Positions 32,781-40,545 are shown, counted from the stretch's first letter. The stretch: DNA of 48,840 nucleotides from Actinomycetota bacterium (GCA_030018275.1 JASEGB010000012.1:1-48840); one strand, 5' to 3'. Numbers and translations are program-made. The notes: generated by a model not told the origin, from the letters alone.

Positions 32781-33497
32781 ATGAAAATTGAAACACGTGA
32801 TATTGCAGTCGTAGGGACACTGGGTGCCCTAACGGCTGTTTTGGGTGCGACCGTGGGTTTTGTTCCCGTACCCACACCCGCTGGAGCTGCGACTTTGATG
32901 CACATTCCCGCGATCATCGCCGGAATCGTTGAGGGTCCGATAATAGGTGGATTGGTCGGTTTCATCTTTGGACTCTTCAGCTGGACTAGGGCAACCATAC
33001 CTTTCTTTAAGGATCCTCTTATAGCATTTGTCCCCCGAATCTTAATTGGTGTGGTCGCCGCATACACATTTATGGCCGTGAGAAGCAAAAGGCTCGCTCC
33101 GCTTTTTGGGGTTATCGTTGGACTGGTCTGTCTTTCGGGAATGTTTTACGGTCTTTCGTATTTGACAAAGGCGAATAAATCCACTTTGGGCAATCCCTCA
33201 ATCATTTCAATCTTTAAGGTATTGATTGCTTTAATATCCTTGGGTATTGCTTATTCCATTTACAGAGCGATCAAGGCAAGGCGATTGGCGACTGCGGTGG
33301 CAGCCATCACCGGAACTTTAACGAACACCGTGGGCGTACTCAGTCTCATCGTCTTAAGATTTGGGAAGGAATTTCCTCCGGAAGCAGCCTATATGGTTGG
33401 GGTAACTCATGGTATTCCAGAAATTATAATGGCGGTAATCATAGTAGTTCCCATCGTGTTAGCTCTGAATCGGGCGTTGAAAAAAGAGGTTGAATAA
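32781..33497 (+). CDS. ECF transporter S component (substrate-binding, unknown vitamin)
   Basis: A polytopic membrane protein of 238 residues. The N-terminal third, KIETRDIAVVGTLGALTAVL, then PTPAGAATLMHIPAIIAGIV and GPIIGGLVGFIFGLFSW, follows the ECF riboflavin-type S-component fold (Pfam ECF-ribofla_trS). A hydrophilic loop (TKANKSTLGNPSI) and an extra hydrophobic pair in the middle (about 120-165) make it longer than the common 170-200. It could use the EcfA1A2T module at 17.5-19.9 kb. Substrate is not evident; no riboswitch was recognised upstream. ATG 32781 has GGAGGAGGT. Confidence 0.78.
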   Translation: MKIETRDIAVVGTLGALTAVLGATVGFVPVPTPAGAATLMHIPAIIAGIVEGPIIGGLVGFIFGLFSWTRATIPFFKDPLIAFVPRILIGVVAAYTFMAVRSKRLAPLFGVIVGLVCLSGMFYGLSYLTKANKSTLGNPSIISIFKVLIALISLGIAYSIYRAIKARRLATAVAAITGTLTNTVGVLSLIVLRFGKEFPPEAAYMVGVTHGIPEIIMAVIIVVPIVLALNRALKKEVE

Positions 33498-33517
33498 TTT
33501 GTAAGGGGGCAGGCAAA

Positions 33518-34036
33518 ATGGAGGTCTATGAAGCCATCTACGGTAGAAAAAGCGTTAGAGATTTCGATAGGGTTAAAGACGTACCTCCGGATTTAGTCAT
33601 GAAGCTTTTGAAGGCAGCCTGCCAGGCTCCCTCGGCGGGAAATCTTCAACCCTGGAGATTTTGGGTCATTCGTGATCAGAAACTCAAAGGTAGATTGGCG
33701 GAAGCTGCTTTTCATCAATCCTTTGTGGCTGAAGCCCCCATCCTGATCGTGGTCTGTGCCGATCTGAGGGTGGCTTCAAGTGGCTATGGAACTCGGGGCA
33801 CTGCACTATATGCTATCCAAGATACCGCCGCCGCAATCGAGAATCTACTTCTTGCCGCTCATGTCGAGGGACTTGGAGCCTGTTGGGTGGGTGCCTTTGA
33901 TGAGAGAAGGGCAATTCAAGCAATGGAGCTGCCAGCGCACATAAGACCCTTAGCTTTGATTCCCATAGGTTATCCCGCTTATGTGGGTACTAAACCTCAA
34001 AAGCGAGACCCCTTGGAAGTCACTGAGTTCAAATAA
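33518..34036 (+). CDS. Nitroreductase-family flavoprotein
   Basis: A 172-residue FMN-dependent oxidoreductase-like protein. EVYEAIYGRKSVRDFD at the start is the FMN phosphate-binding RxSxR-type motif; APSAGNLQPWRFWVI and the late AHVEGLGACWVGAFDE and LALIPIGYPA are standard. Members reduce nitro groups, quinones or flavins, or act in cofactor breakdown; substrate is unknown here. ATG 33518 has AAGGGGGCAGG upstream. It follows the S component by 20 nt, so the two may be cotranscribed. Confidence 0.88.
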   Translation: MEVYEAIYGRKSVRDFDRVKDVPPDLVMKLLKAACQAPSAGNLQPWRFWVIRDQKLKGRLAEAAFHQSFVAEAPILIVVCADLRVASSGYGTRGTALYAIQDTAAAIENLLLAAHVEGLGACWVGAFDERRAIQAMELPAHIRPLALIPIGYPAYVGTKPQKRDPLEVTEFK

Positions 34037-34390
34037 TCTGGTTGTTTCCCTAAGCATAAATAGACCTCTAAGAGCCATCCTTACAGGCGCTAGCTGCTGC
34101 GAGCCTACTCGCTGCTCTCTTAAGGGCGAACGCCCTCCATAAGTTCGGGTCGGGCCGTTGCCGCCGCTGTTCGAGTCTTGCTCGCTTAACGGTTCTCTTA
34201 AGATGCGCCTTCCAGGACACTCTTATCGAATTATTAAGCGTGAATTATGTCTAGGCTATAATCTGGTTCTAAAATTGCTCGAGTTTCTTAAAGTTGGTAA
34301 AATCATAACGGTTGACCGTTATCGTTCAGCGTGCATCCTATTTTAATAACTGTGAACCGTGAACGATGAACCGTGAACGGGGGTTTTAAA
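34037..34390. repeat. Repeat-filled intergenic region (nitroreductase-fmdB)
   Basis: About 350 bp without a credible gene. It holds the 30-bp dispersed repeat at 34087-34116 (identical to 15854-15883), a GGGCGAACGCCC hairpin near 34124-34135, AATTATGTCTAGGCTATAAT at 34243-34262 (like the end of the rpmD-rplO element), and a GTTCACC-family hairpin. In that hairpin the left words are TAACGGT TGACCGT TATCGTT (34303-34325) and the right arm is ACTGTGA ACCGTGA ACGATGA ACCGTGA (34349-34376). Confidence 0.75.
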
Positions 34391-34609
34391 ATGCCCATTT
34401 ACGAATATAAGTGTCTTTCTTGTGACAATGAGTTTGAGGTTTTGGTCGGTATGGGGGTAAAGGATAGCACTCGATGCCCTCGTTGTAAGTCTAAAAACTT
34501 GAGGAAGCTCTTCTCAACCTTCGGTTTTAGCTCGGGGGAAAGAAAGGTTTTCACCTCTTCCTGTAGCACTTGCAATGCACCCAGCTGCGAGGGATGTAAA
34601 GGAGGATAA
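34391..34609 (+). CDS. FmdB-family zinc ribbon protein
   Basis: A 72-residue protein starting MPIYEYKCLSCDNEFEVLV, with a second pair CPRCKSKNLRKLFSTFGF, giving a CxxC-CxxC zinc ribbon in the first 40 residues, the FmdB (putative regulatory) family pattern. A second cysteine cluster near the end, SSCSTCNAPSCEGCKGG, is common in the group. ATG 34391 follows CGGGGGTTTT; earlier in-frame starts lie in repeat DNA. Function is unproven. It is 3 nt upstream of the UDG gene, so they form a pair. Confidence 0.85.
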   Translation: MPIYEYKCLSCDNEFEVLVGMGVKDSTRCPRCKSKNLRKLFSTFGFSSGERKVFTSSCSTCNAPSCEGCKGG

Positions 34610-34612
34610 GAT

Positions 34613-35209
34613 TTGCCCGAGACCCTTCAACAGTTCTACGAGAAAATAAAGGATTGCCAAAGGTGTGCTCTGGGCAACACTCGTACCAATCTCGTCTTTG
34701 GGGTAGGTAATGAAAATGCGGATTTGATGTTCGTGGGCGAGGCACCGGGTTATTACGAAGATTTACAGGGAGAGCCCTTCGTTGGTGCAGCCGGTCAACT
34801 CCTCGATAGACTCCTCGCTTCCATAGGATTGAAAAGGGAGCAGGTGTACATCGGAAATGTCTTAAAATGTCGTCCTCCTCAAAATCGAGACCCTTTACCG
34901 GAGGAAATAGGAACTTGCACCCCCTATTTGTTCAAACAGATAGAAATCATAAAACCGAAAGTGGTATGTACTTTGGGAAATTTTGCTACGCGGGTAATCT
35001 TGGGGAAAAGTGTCTCCATGTCTAAAGTTCATGGACGAATATTCAAAGGGAAAGGTCACTATATATTTCCCATATATCACCCGGCAGCGGCTCTCCATAT
35101 GCGGACGAATTTATCGGCGCTAGAAGAAGATTTTCTCAAATTAAAGGAGCTTTTGGCCAAGGGTGTGGAACCCCCTCCGGCTGAACCGGAGCAAATGGGA
35201 CTATTTTAG
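34613..35209 (+). CDS. udg: Family 4 uracil-DNA glycosylase, iron-sulfur type
   Basis: It removes uracil from DNA, a repair role suited to cytosine deamination. GEAPGYYEDLQGEPFVGAAG (residues 42-61) is motif 1 of family 4. The four cluster ligands are likely Cys15, Cys18, Cys86 and Cys102, and motif 2 is IYHPAAAL. TTG 34613 has GGAGGATAAGA. The 198-residue length is typical. The protein ends in EPEQMGLF, resembling a sliding-clamp-binding pentapeptide (QxxLF). A hairpin with T-run follows the stop. Confidence 0.93.
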   Translation: MPETLQQFYEKIKDCQRCALGNTRTNLVFGVGNENADLMFVGEAPGYYEDLQGEPFVGAAGQLLDRLLASIGLKREQVYIGNVLKCRPPQNRDPLPEEIGTCTPYLFKQIEIIKPKVVCTLGNFATRVILGKSVSMSKVHGRIFKGKGHYIFPIYHPAAALHMRTNLSALEEDFLKLKELLAKGVEPPPAEPEQMGLF

Positions 35210-35219
35210 CGTGATGTAC

Positions 35220-35272
35220 GATACACGATTCAGTTAAAATCGCCCATTTTCGAATCGTGTATCTTTTCTTTT
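35220..35272 (+). terminator. Likely terminator hairpin after udg
   Basis: GATACACGATTC (35220-35231) and GAATCGTGTATC (35252-35263) are perfect 12-bp arms around a 20-nt loop, followed by TTTTCTTTT. The left side also steps by 7 (GATGTAC GATACAC GATTCAG), so a heptad repeat may serve as the terminator. Confidence 0.7.
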
Positions 35273-35303
35273 GATGGATTACAACCTTTGGACTGTAACT
35301 GAG

Positions 35304-35741
35304 ATGTCGAATGCTGAGAAGGCTAGGTTATTAGCGGAGAAAAATTTTCGTAGCGGATTTAATTGCGCAGAATCAGTCTTAGTCACATTCTGCCAGCTAA
35401 CTGGTCGTCCCATCGATGAGGTTCTCCCTTTAACTACAGGCTTTGGAGGTGGCATAGGCAGATCGGGTTGCTTATGTGGAGCTTTGGCTGGAGCCATTAT
35501 CGCCATTGGTTTGCTCCATGGACGACGATCCCCAAAGAGTGATAAACATCCAGCTTATGACCACGCCTCTAAGCTTCACAAGAGATTTGTGACCAAGTTT
35601 GGGAGTACCTGTTGCAGAGTTCTCAATAAGATGGATTTCAAAAGCGAGGAACACGTGAAGCGTTGCGCCAATATCATCTCGGAGACGGCTGGACTTTTGT
35701 TCGAAGAACTAGGTTGTAAGATTCATTTGAGCGCAATATAG
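35304..35741 (+). CDS. C_GCAxxG_C_C family protein (putative redox-active)
   Basis: The family name pattern is visible: FNCAESVLVTFC, then GGGIGRSGCLCGALAGAIIAIG (GCxCGAxxG), then TCCRVL and RCANIISETAGLLFEEL. Members are small cysteine-rich proteins thought to bind a metal or cluster; function is not established. ATG 35304 gives MSNAEKARLLAEKNF and 145 residues. ATG 35274 sits in the T-run of the preceding hairpin and is less likely. Neither has a clear binding site. Confidence 0.78.
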   Translation: MSNAEKARLLAEKNFRSGFNCAESVLVTFCQLTGRPIDEVLPLTTGFGGGIGRSGCLCGALAGAIIAIGLLHGRRSPKSDKHPAYDHASKLHKRFVTKFGSTCCRVLNKMDFKSEEHVKRCANIISETAGLLFEELGCKIHLSAI

Positions 35742-35772
35742 CTTCACGAAAACTCTTAAAGGGGTCTCTTCC

Positions 35773-36252
35773 TTGCCGCACAGCACATTTAAGGTTGTAA
35801 CCCATTCTCCAGAGGAGACTAAGGAACTGGCGAGAAGGCTTGCCTCCCTTCTTCATGCTGGCGATGTTATCAGTCTAACCGGGGATCTAGGGGCGGGGAA
35901 AACCTGTTTTACCCAGGGTCTGGGCGAGGCCTTGGGAATCAAGAGGAGAATTACCAGCCCCACCTTTAATCTCATTAAAGAGTATAAAAATACTCTACCT
36001 TTATACCATTTTGATCTTTACCGCCTGGATTCACCCTTGGAAATGCTAGACCTCGGATACGAGGAATATTTCTTTGGCGATGGGATAACGGTGATCGAGT
36101 GGGGGGATAAGGTAGTTTCCCTTCTTCCATCCAATTATTTAGAAATATCATTTAAACGGCTTTTGGACGAGAACGTTAGAGAGCTACGAATTTTTCCCCA
36201 TGGTCCTCGCTGGGAAAAGGCGATTAAAGAGTGGATAAAACCAGAAGAGTGA
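35773..36252 (+). CDS. tsaE: tRNA t6A biosynthesis ATPase TsaE
   Basis: TsaE is the ATPase partner of TsaB-TsaD in forming threonylcarbamoyladenosine at tRNA position 37. Walker A is GDLGAGKTCFTQGLGEALG at about residues 39-57, then ITSPTFNLIKEY, LYHFDLYRLD and ITVIEWGD, all typical. TTG 35773 starts the 159-residue protein; the upstream GGGGTCTC is a modest binding site. tsaE-tsaB-rimI-tsaD is a standard cluster. Confidence 0.94.
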   Translation: MPHSTFKVVTHSPEETKELARRLASLLHAGDVISLTGDLGAGKTCFTQGLGEALGIKRRITSPTFNLIKEYKNTLPLYHFDLYRLDSPLEMLDLGYEEYFFGDGITVIEWGDKVVSLLPSNYLEISFKRLLDENVRELRIFPHGPRWEKAIKEWIKPEE

Positions 36253-36264
36253 GGAAGTGGTTTC

Positions 36265-36329
36265 AGTTGGCTGGTTGGCTCGTTTGTTAGTTGGTTGGAA
36301 ATCAAGCAAAGGGCAAACTAGCAAACTTA
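36265..36329. repeat. Octad hairpin repeat, AGTTGGCT family (tsaE-tsaB)
   Basis: Left arm AGTTGGCT GGTTGGCT CGTTTGTT AGTTGGTT. Loop GGAAATC. Right arm AAGCAAAG GGCAAACT AGCAAACT TAG. It is of the same word family as at 2560 and 15891. Confidence 0.8.
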
Positions 36330-36355
36330 GAATTGAGCTGCAGGGGGAGAAGAAC

Positions 36356-37120
36356 ATGCTAGCATTAGCTTTCGATACGGCTACCGATGCTTGCACGGTG
36401 GCCATAGGAACTGAAGATAAGCTTTACGGTGAGCTCACCATGTATGCCCCGCGTGCACACATGGAACGGCTCATTCCCATGGTGGACTATCTCCTTAAGC
36501 AGAGCGACTTTTCCATTGGTGACATCCGAGGACTAACCGTTGGATTGGGACCGGGCTCTTTTACGGGGGTGAGAATTGGGGTCACTACGGCCAAGATTCT
36601 TGCTCAGGCATTAAACCTACCTCTTGTGGGTATCTCGACATTGGACTGTTTAGCCTACCCCTTTACCTTTGGGGAGGAGCTAGTTTGCGTCGTTTTGGAC
36701 GCCAAGCGGGGTGAAGTTTACAGCGCAATTTATAGGTGTTTGGGTGGCAAGTTTGACCTCATTACTCCCTATCAAGTTATGTCCCCATGGGATTTATGTG
36801 CGAAATTGAAAGAATATAAGCAAAGGGTAGTCTTGGTGGGAGATGCACTATATCCCTACGGAGACCTGCTCAAAAATTCCTTAGGTTCCTCGGTGGATTT
36901 TGCTCCGCCGTGGCTTTGGTTCCCCAAGGCGTCGAATCTCATTGCTCTTGCTATGGATAAGCTTCTTGGGGGAGAGGGTAAAGAGATTTTCCAGGTAGTT
37001 CCCATTTATGTTCGTTTATCGGAAGCTGAGGGGAAGGTGGGACGAGCCCCGACGTGTCGGGGCCGGGCAGGCAGGGAAGGAAAGTTTTCCCCATGGAAAC
37101 CATTGAAATCTCCAGAATGA
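36356..37120 (+). CDS. tsaB: tRNA t6A biosynthesis protein TsaB with altered C-terminus
   Basis: TsaB is the non-catalytic partner of TsaD. MLALAFDTATDACTVAIG opens the ASKHA fold; GLTVGLGPGSFTGVRIGVTT is the family hallmark and LVCVVLDAKRGEVYSAIYR follows. ATG 36356 has AGGGGGAGAAG; the longer frame from 36257 is repeat DNA. After VPIYVRLSEAE, where TsaB proteins normally end, the frame continues through a palindromic repeat (GKVGRAPTCRGRAGREGK) and overlaps rimI by 28 nt, so the last 26-30 residues look acquired. Confidence 0.93.
   Translation: MLALAFDTATDACTVAIGTEDKLYGELTMYAPRAHMERLIPMVDYLLKQSDFSIGDIRGLTVGLGPGSFTGVRIGVTTAKILAQALNLPLVGISTLDCLAYPFTFGEELVCVVLDAKRGEVYSAIYRCLGGKFDLITPYQVMSPWDLCAKLKEYKQRVVLVGDALYPYGDLLKNSLGSSVDFAPPWLWFPKASNLIALAMDKLLGGEGKEIFQVVPIYVRLSEAEGKVGRAPTCRGRAGREGKFSPWKPLKSPE
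37039..37080. repeat. GC-rich palindromic repeat inside the tsaB 3' end
   Basis: GCCCCGAC (37046-37053) and GTCGGGGC (37056-37063) are perfect inverted arms. The preceding GGGACGAGCCCC and the GTCGGGG word also occur at 20003-20043. The following GGGCAGGCAGGGA resembles GGACGGGCAGGGA in rimI at 37331-37343. Confidence 0.7.
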
Positions 37121-37728
37121 CTTATATCGATCTTGAAAGCGTATGCGAGATTGAAAGGACCGTGTTTCCTAGACCTTGGACTCGATCCATGTTTGAGCAT
37201 GACCTTGCTCGATCGGGTTACACTTTCTATGTTGTGGCAAGGATTCTGAGTCCATCTACTGATACCCGCGCCCCCGCCAGCCGAGTGGGGCGAGGCGTCC
37301 TGAAGCACTGGCGAGCGAGCCTACAGGCCGGACGGGCAGGGAGAATAGTGGGATACGGCGGGATGTTACGCGTCGGGGGTGAGGGACGCATTTCAACACT
37401 TGCGGTGGATCCAGCCTATCGGAATCGTGGCATAGCGAAAGCTTTGATGCTCACCATGGCCAAATGGGCTATAAAGAGTGGGATTCAGTGGTTGACCCTG
37501 GAGGTAAGGAGGTCGAATCTCGTCGCTCAAAATCTTTATAAAAAATTCGGTTTTTATAAGGTGGCGGTAAGAAAGGGTTATTACTCGGACAACAATGAGG
37601 ATGCAATAGTCATGTGGACCGGAGATATCACTTCTCCTAACTATAAAAAGCTGCTGGAAAAAACGGGGCGAAGCCTAAATATTAATATAATTGAGAGAAT
37701 TGAAGGTCTCGTAGAAACAGACCTTTAG
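37093..37728 (+). CDS. rimI: Ribosomal-protein-alanine N-acetyltransferase RimI with internal insertion
   Basis: RimI acetylates the N-terminus of S18 and possibly other proteins. GNAT features are SVCEIERTVFPRPWTRSMFE, the acetyl-CoA loop LAVDPAYRNRGIAKALM, WLTLEVRRSNLVAQNLYKKFGF (in part) and a YYSDNNEDAIVM end. Between FYVVARI and GRIVGYGGM about 35 extra residues (LSPSTDTRAPASRVGRG and on) are read from GC-rich repeat DNA at 37247-37342, raising the length to 211 from about 150. The frame is kept. ATG 37093 overlaps tsaB. Confidence 0.9.
   Translation: METIEISRMTYIDLESVCEIERTVFPRPWTRSMFEHDLARSGYTFYVVARILSPSTDTRAPASRVGRGVLKHWRASLQAGRAGRIVGYGGMLRVGGEGRISTLAVDPAYRNRGIAKALMLTMAKWAIKSGIQWLTLEVRRSNLVAQNLYKKFGFYKVAVRKGYYSDNNEDAIVMWTGDITSPNYKKLLEKTGRSLNINIIERIEGLVETDL
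37247..37342. repeat. GC-rich in-frame insertion within rimI
   Basis: The insert is much richer in G and C than the surrounding gene and contains CGCCAG and CTGGCG inverted arms (about 37274-37314) and GCGAGCCTACAGGC, a fragment similar to ones at 22117 and 34081-34110. It encodes an Arg/Ala/Pro-rich loop absent from normal RimI. Confidence 0.6.
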
Positions 37729-37764
37729 GTCTGTTAGTTAGCGTAACAGGTCTAAAGACCTGTT
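37716..37764. repeat. Paired palindromes spanning the rimI stop codon
   Basis: AACAGACCTTTAGGTCTGTT (37716-37735) and AACAGGTCTAAAGACCTGTT (37745-37764) are two perfect 20-bp palindromes, related to each other and 9 nt apart. The first contains the rimI TAG stop. They could act as a bidirectional hairpin pair. Confidence 0.8.
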
Positions 37765-37801
37765 TGTACAGTTCTATCATTATCCATGTCCATGACTAGG
37801 G

Positions 37802-38845
37802 ATGGTGAAGAGATTGACTGAGAGGCTCATACTGGCCATAGAAACATCGTGTGATGAAACAGCTGGGGCTATAATCGCCGGCGGAAAGATAATTCTGTCA
37901 AATATTGTCTCCTCTCAGGTGGATTTTCATCGAAAGTTCGGTGGCGTCGTTCCGGAAATCGCCTCAAGAAAGCATGTGGAACTGATCAATCCGGTTATTG
38001 CCGAGGCTTGCTCCCAGGCGCGTGTAGCTTTGAAGGATTTGACCGCCTTAGCCGTCACTTTGGGCCCGGGGCTAATGGGGGCTTTGTTGGTAGGACTCGC
38101 CGCGGCCAAAAGTCTCTCTTATGCCACCGGTCTGCCCCTCATAGGCGTGAACCATCTAGAGGGACATATCTATGCCAATTTTTTGGAACACACGGATCTT
38201 AAACCTCCCTTCATTTCCCTTGTGGTCTCGGGGGGACACACCTGCCTCATCTATATGGAGGATCACGGAAAATACGAACTTTTGGGCGAAACTTTGGACG
38301 ATGCCGCGGGAGAAGCCTTCGATAAGATAGCAGGATTCTTAAAGCTTGGTTATCCGGGAGGTCCCATCATCGACGATTTGTCAAAGCGGGGTGACCCCCG
38401 GGCAATCAAATTCCCACGAGCGATGCTAAAAACGGAAGATTACGATTTTAGCCTGAGCGGTCTTAAAACAGCGGTTTTAAACCACGTCACCCGCCTTAAG
38501 GAGCGAGGGGAGGAAATATCCCTCCCCAACCTCTGTGCCAGTTTTCAAGCGGCCATAATTGATGTTCAGATACATAAAACCTTAAGAGCGGCGAAGGAAC
38601 GAGGTGTTGATAAAGTTGTCCTCGGTGGCGGAGTTGCGGCAAATAGCTCTCTGCGCGAAAGATTCAGACAAGAGATGGAGAAAGTGGGAATGAGGCTCTT
38701 CTATCCTTCAATTCCTTTGTGCACGGACAATGCAGCAATGATCGCCTGCGCGGGATATTACCGATGGTTAAAAGGGGAAAGAATTTCTCTCGATGCCAAT
38801 GTAGATCCGAATCTTCCCCTTTGTGGAGTTAAAATGAACTATTAG
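37802..38845 (+). CDS. tsaD: tRNA N6-adenosine threonylcarbamoyltransferase TsaD
   Basis: TsaD transfers the threonylcarbamoyl group to tRNA A37. LILAIETSCDETAGAII is the N-terminal phosphate loop, GGVVPEIASRKHVE and the metal-binding NHLEGHIYANF (HxxxH) follow, then SGGHTCLIYM, LGETLDDAAGEAFDKIA and GGGVAANSSLRERF. The product is 347 residues, family length. ATG 37802 is used here; TTG 37814 is also possible since neither has a clear binding site. It closes the tsaE-tsaB-rimI-tsaD cluster. Confidence 0.95.
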   Translation: MVKRLTERLILAIETSCDETAGAIIAGGKIILSNIVSSQVDFHRKFGGVVPEIASRKHVELINPVIAEACSQARVALKDLTALAVTLGPGLMGALLVGLAAAKSLSYATGLPLIGVNHLEGHIYANFLEHTDLKPPFISLVVSGGHTCLIYMEDHGKYELLGETLDDAAGEAFDKIAGFLKLGYPGGPIIDDLSKRGDPRAIKFPRAMLKTEDYDFSLSGLKTAVLNHVTRLKERGEEISLPNLCASFQAAIIDVQIHKTLRAAKERGVDKVVLGGGVAANSSLRERFRQEMEKVGMRLFYPSIPLCTDNAAMIACAGYYRWLKGERISLDANVDPNLPLCGVKMNY

Positions 38846-38965
38846 CGAGCCAGGTTACATCATAGACATTCAGGGAGGGGTAAGTGTTAAGAAAGTGTCG
38901 GAGCCTCGCCTATGAAAAGTTCTTAAGCATGGTGTTAACCCATCTTGTTAATAATACAATTTTAG

Positions 38966-38996
38966 CCCATGACTCATGACCCTTGACTTATAACTC
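38966..38996. repeat. Heptad half-element, CTCATGA family (tsaD-lnt)
   Basis: CCCATGA CTCATGA CCCTTGA CTTATAA steps by 7 nt, with no partner arm. It lies in the 200-bp gap between tsaD and lnt, where nothing else stands out. Confidence 0.6.
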
Positions 38997-39045
38997 GTTT
39001 TTCTGTGAATAATGTGGATAACTTTAGTAATAGAAGGTTAGCGCC

Positions 39046-40545
39046 ATGTACATAAAGCACCTTCTCTTCGCTGCCATCACTGGATTTCTGCTGGTACTTT
39101 CCTTCCCCAATTTCAACTACAAAGCGCTGGTCTGGGTCGGTCTTTTGCCACTACTCATAGCCATCCATGAAGTTTCGCCAAAGTTTGGCAGGCGGGCTTT
39201 TTTCCTCGGTTTGATCTCCGGTATCATCTTTTTCGGTGGTCTAACTTACTGGATGCTTCAATTAAGTAGGTGGGTGGGTATATTTGCTCTTATCGCCTGG
39301 ATATCTTTAGCCTTGTTCGAGGCCCTTTTCATTGCCTGTTTTTCTTTTGGAGTTCAAACTCTTAAACACTCAAGTCCCTGGGCGCGTTTATTCACCATTC
39401 CAGCCTTGTGGGTGGCTTTAGAATATCTGCGATCCATGGGAGTTTGGGGATTTTCTTGGGGTGTCCTTGGCTACAGCCAACAGACCAACCCTCTCCTCAT
39501 TCAAATGGCGAGGATAACTGGTGTCTATGGCATATCTTATGTGATTTTGATGATAAATGTGCTTTTATTAGAGATTTATTTTTATTTAATTGGCAACAAA
39601 TCGACCATTCAGCGAGCGCTTCTGAAAAGGGTATGTGTGGTTGCCACGATCTTAATCTTTGTCCTAATGTGGGGTTTTTATTCACTCAAATCAGGTATCT
39701 CTAAGGACAGGAGTCTCAAAGTATCTGCGGTACAGGCCAGCATCCCTCAGGAAGAAAAATGGAGTTTCGAGGGGAAAGAGGATATCGAAACGATTCATAC
39801 CAATCTCACCTTGGAAGCAGGGAGAGGGAATCCTGATCTAATTATCTGGCCCGAAACGGCTGTTCCTGGATATCTCCTTGAGGAAGGATATTTCTTTGGT
39901 GAGATCAAGGACATCGCACGTCGATTGAAATGCTATCTATTGATCGGAAGCCTTCACCTTGAGGACGCGAAGCAATATAATTCCGCATTCTTAATTTCTC
40001 CATTGGGGGAAGTCGTTGGGAGATACGACAAATTACACCTGGTACCCTTTGGCGAGTATATCCCCTTAAGACCCATTTTTTCACGGATAAAGACCATAGC
40101 CGGTCTGGGAAAGGATGTAGATCCCGGGAGGGAATTTACCGTCTTCACCATCGATAAGGGCAAATTCAGCGTGGTCATATGTTTCGAATCCGCCAATCCC
40201 ATGCTCTGTCGGAGGATGGTCACAAGAGGAGCGCAGTTGCTCATAACCATAACCAACGATGCCTGGTTCGGAAGAACGGCCGCTGCTGAGCAGCATGTAC
40301 AGATAACAGCTTTGAGAGCGGTGGAAAATGGGATATATGCTATTCAGGCTGCGAATACAGGTGTATCTGCAATCATCGATCCTCATGGGTGTATCTTTAA
40401 GAGGACCGCTCTTTTTGACAGGCGAATCCTCGCCTGTAAGGGATACTTCACTGAGGGCAGTACATTTTACCTGCGCTATGGTGACCTTTTTGCTTTACTA
40501 TGTCTCCTGGTGGGAAGTGGAGCGTTTTTAAAAAAATGTTGTTGA
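39046..40545 (+). CDS. lnt: Apolipoprotein N-acyltransferase
   Basis: Lnt adds the third acyl chain to the N-terminal Cys of lipoproteins at the outer face of the cytoplasmic membrane. About the first 210 residues hold six or so hydrophobic segments. The periplasmic-type nitrilase domain shows the triad: Glu in IIWPETAVPGY, Lys in GRYDKLHLVPFGEY, Cys in VVICFESANP. The ending has one more hydrophobic segment. The 499-residue protein is full length. ATG 39046 has GAAGGTTAG upstream. Its stop overlaps the groES promoter. Confidence 0.94.
   Translation: MYIKHLLFAAITGFLLVLSFPNFNYKALVWVGLLPLLIAIHEVSPKFGRRAFFLGLISGIIFFGGLTYWMLQLSRWVGIFALIAWISLALFEALFIACFSFGVQTLKHSSPWARLFTIPALWVALEYLRSMGVWGFSWGVLGYSQQTNPLLIQMARITGVYGISYVILMINVLLLEIYFYLIGNKSTIQRALLKRVCVVATILIFVLMWGFYSLKSGISKDRSLKVSAVQASIPQEEKWSFEGKEDIETIHTNLTLEAGRGNPDLIIWPETAVPGYLLEEGYFFGEIKDIARRLKCYLLIGSLHLEDAKQYNSAFLISPLGEVVGRYDKLHLVPFGEYIPLRPIFSRIKTIAGLGKDVDPGREFTVFTIDKGKFSVVICFESANPMLCRRMVTRGAQLLITITNDAWFGRTAAAEQHVQITALRAVENGIYAIQAANTGVSAIIDPHGCIFKRTALFDRRILACKGYFTEGSTFYLRYGDLFALLCLLVGSGAFLKKCC

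Noticed and set aside
36257-36355. 33-residue N-terminal extension of TsaB
   Set aside because: It is translated octad-repeat DNA; ATG 36356 has a good ribosome binding site and a family-like start.
38980-39010. Promoter before lnt (TTGACT with AATAAT)
   Set aside because: The spacer is 19 nt and the TTGACT belongs to a heptad repeat run, so the match is too weak to call.
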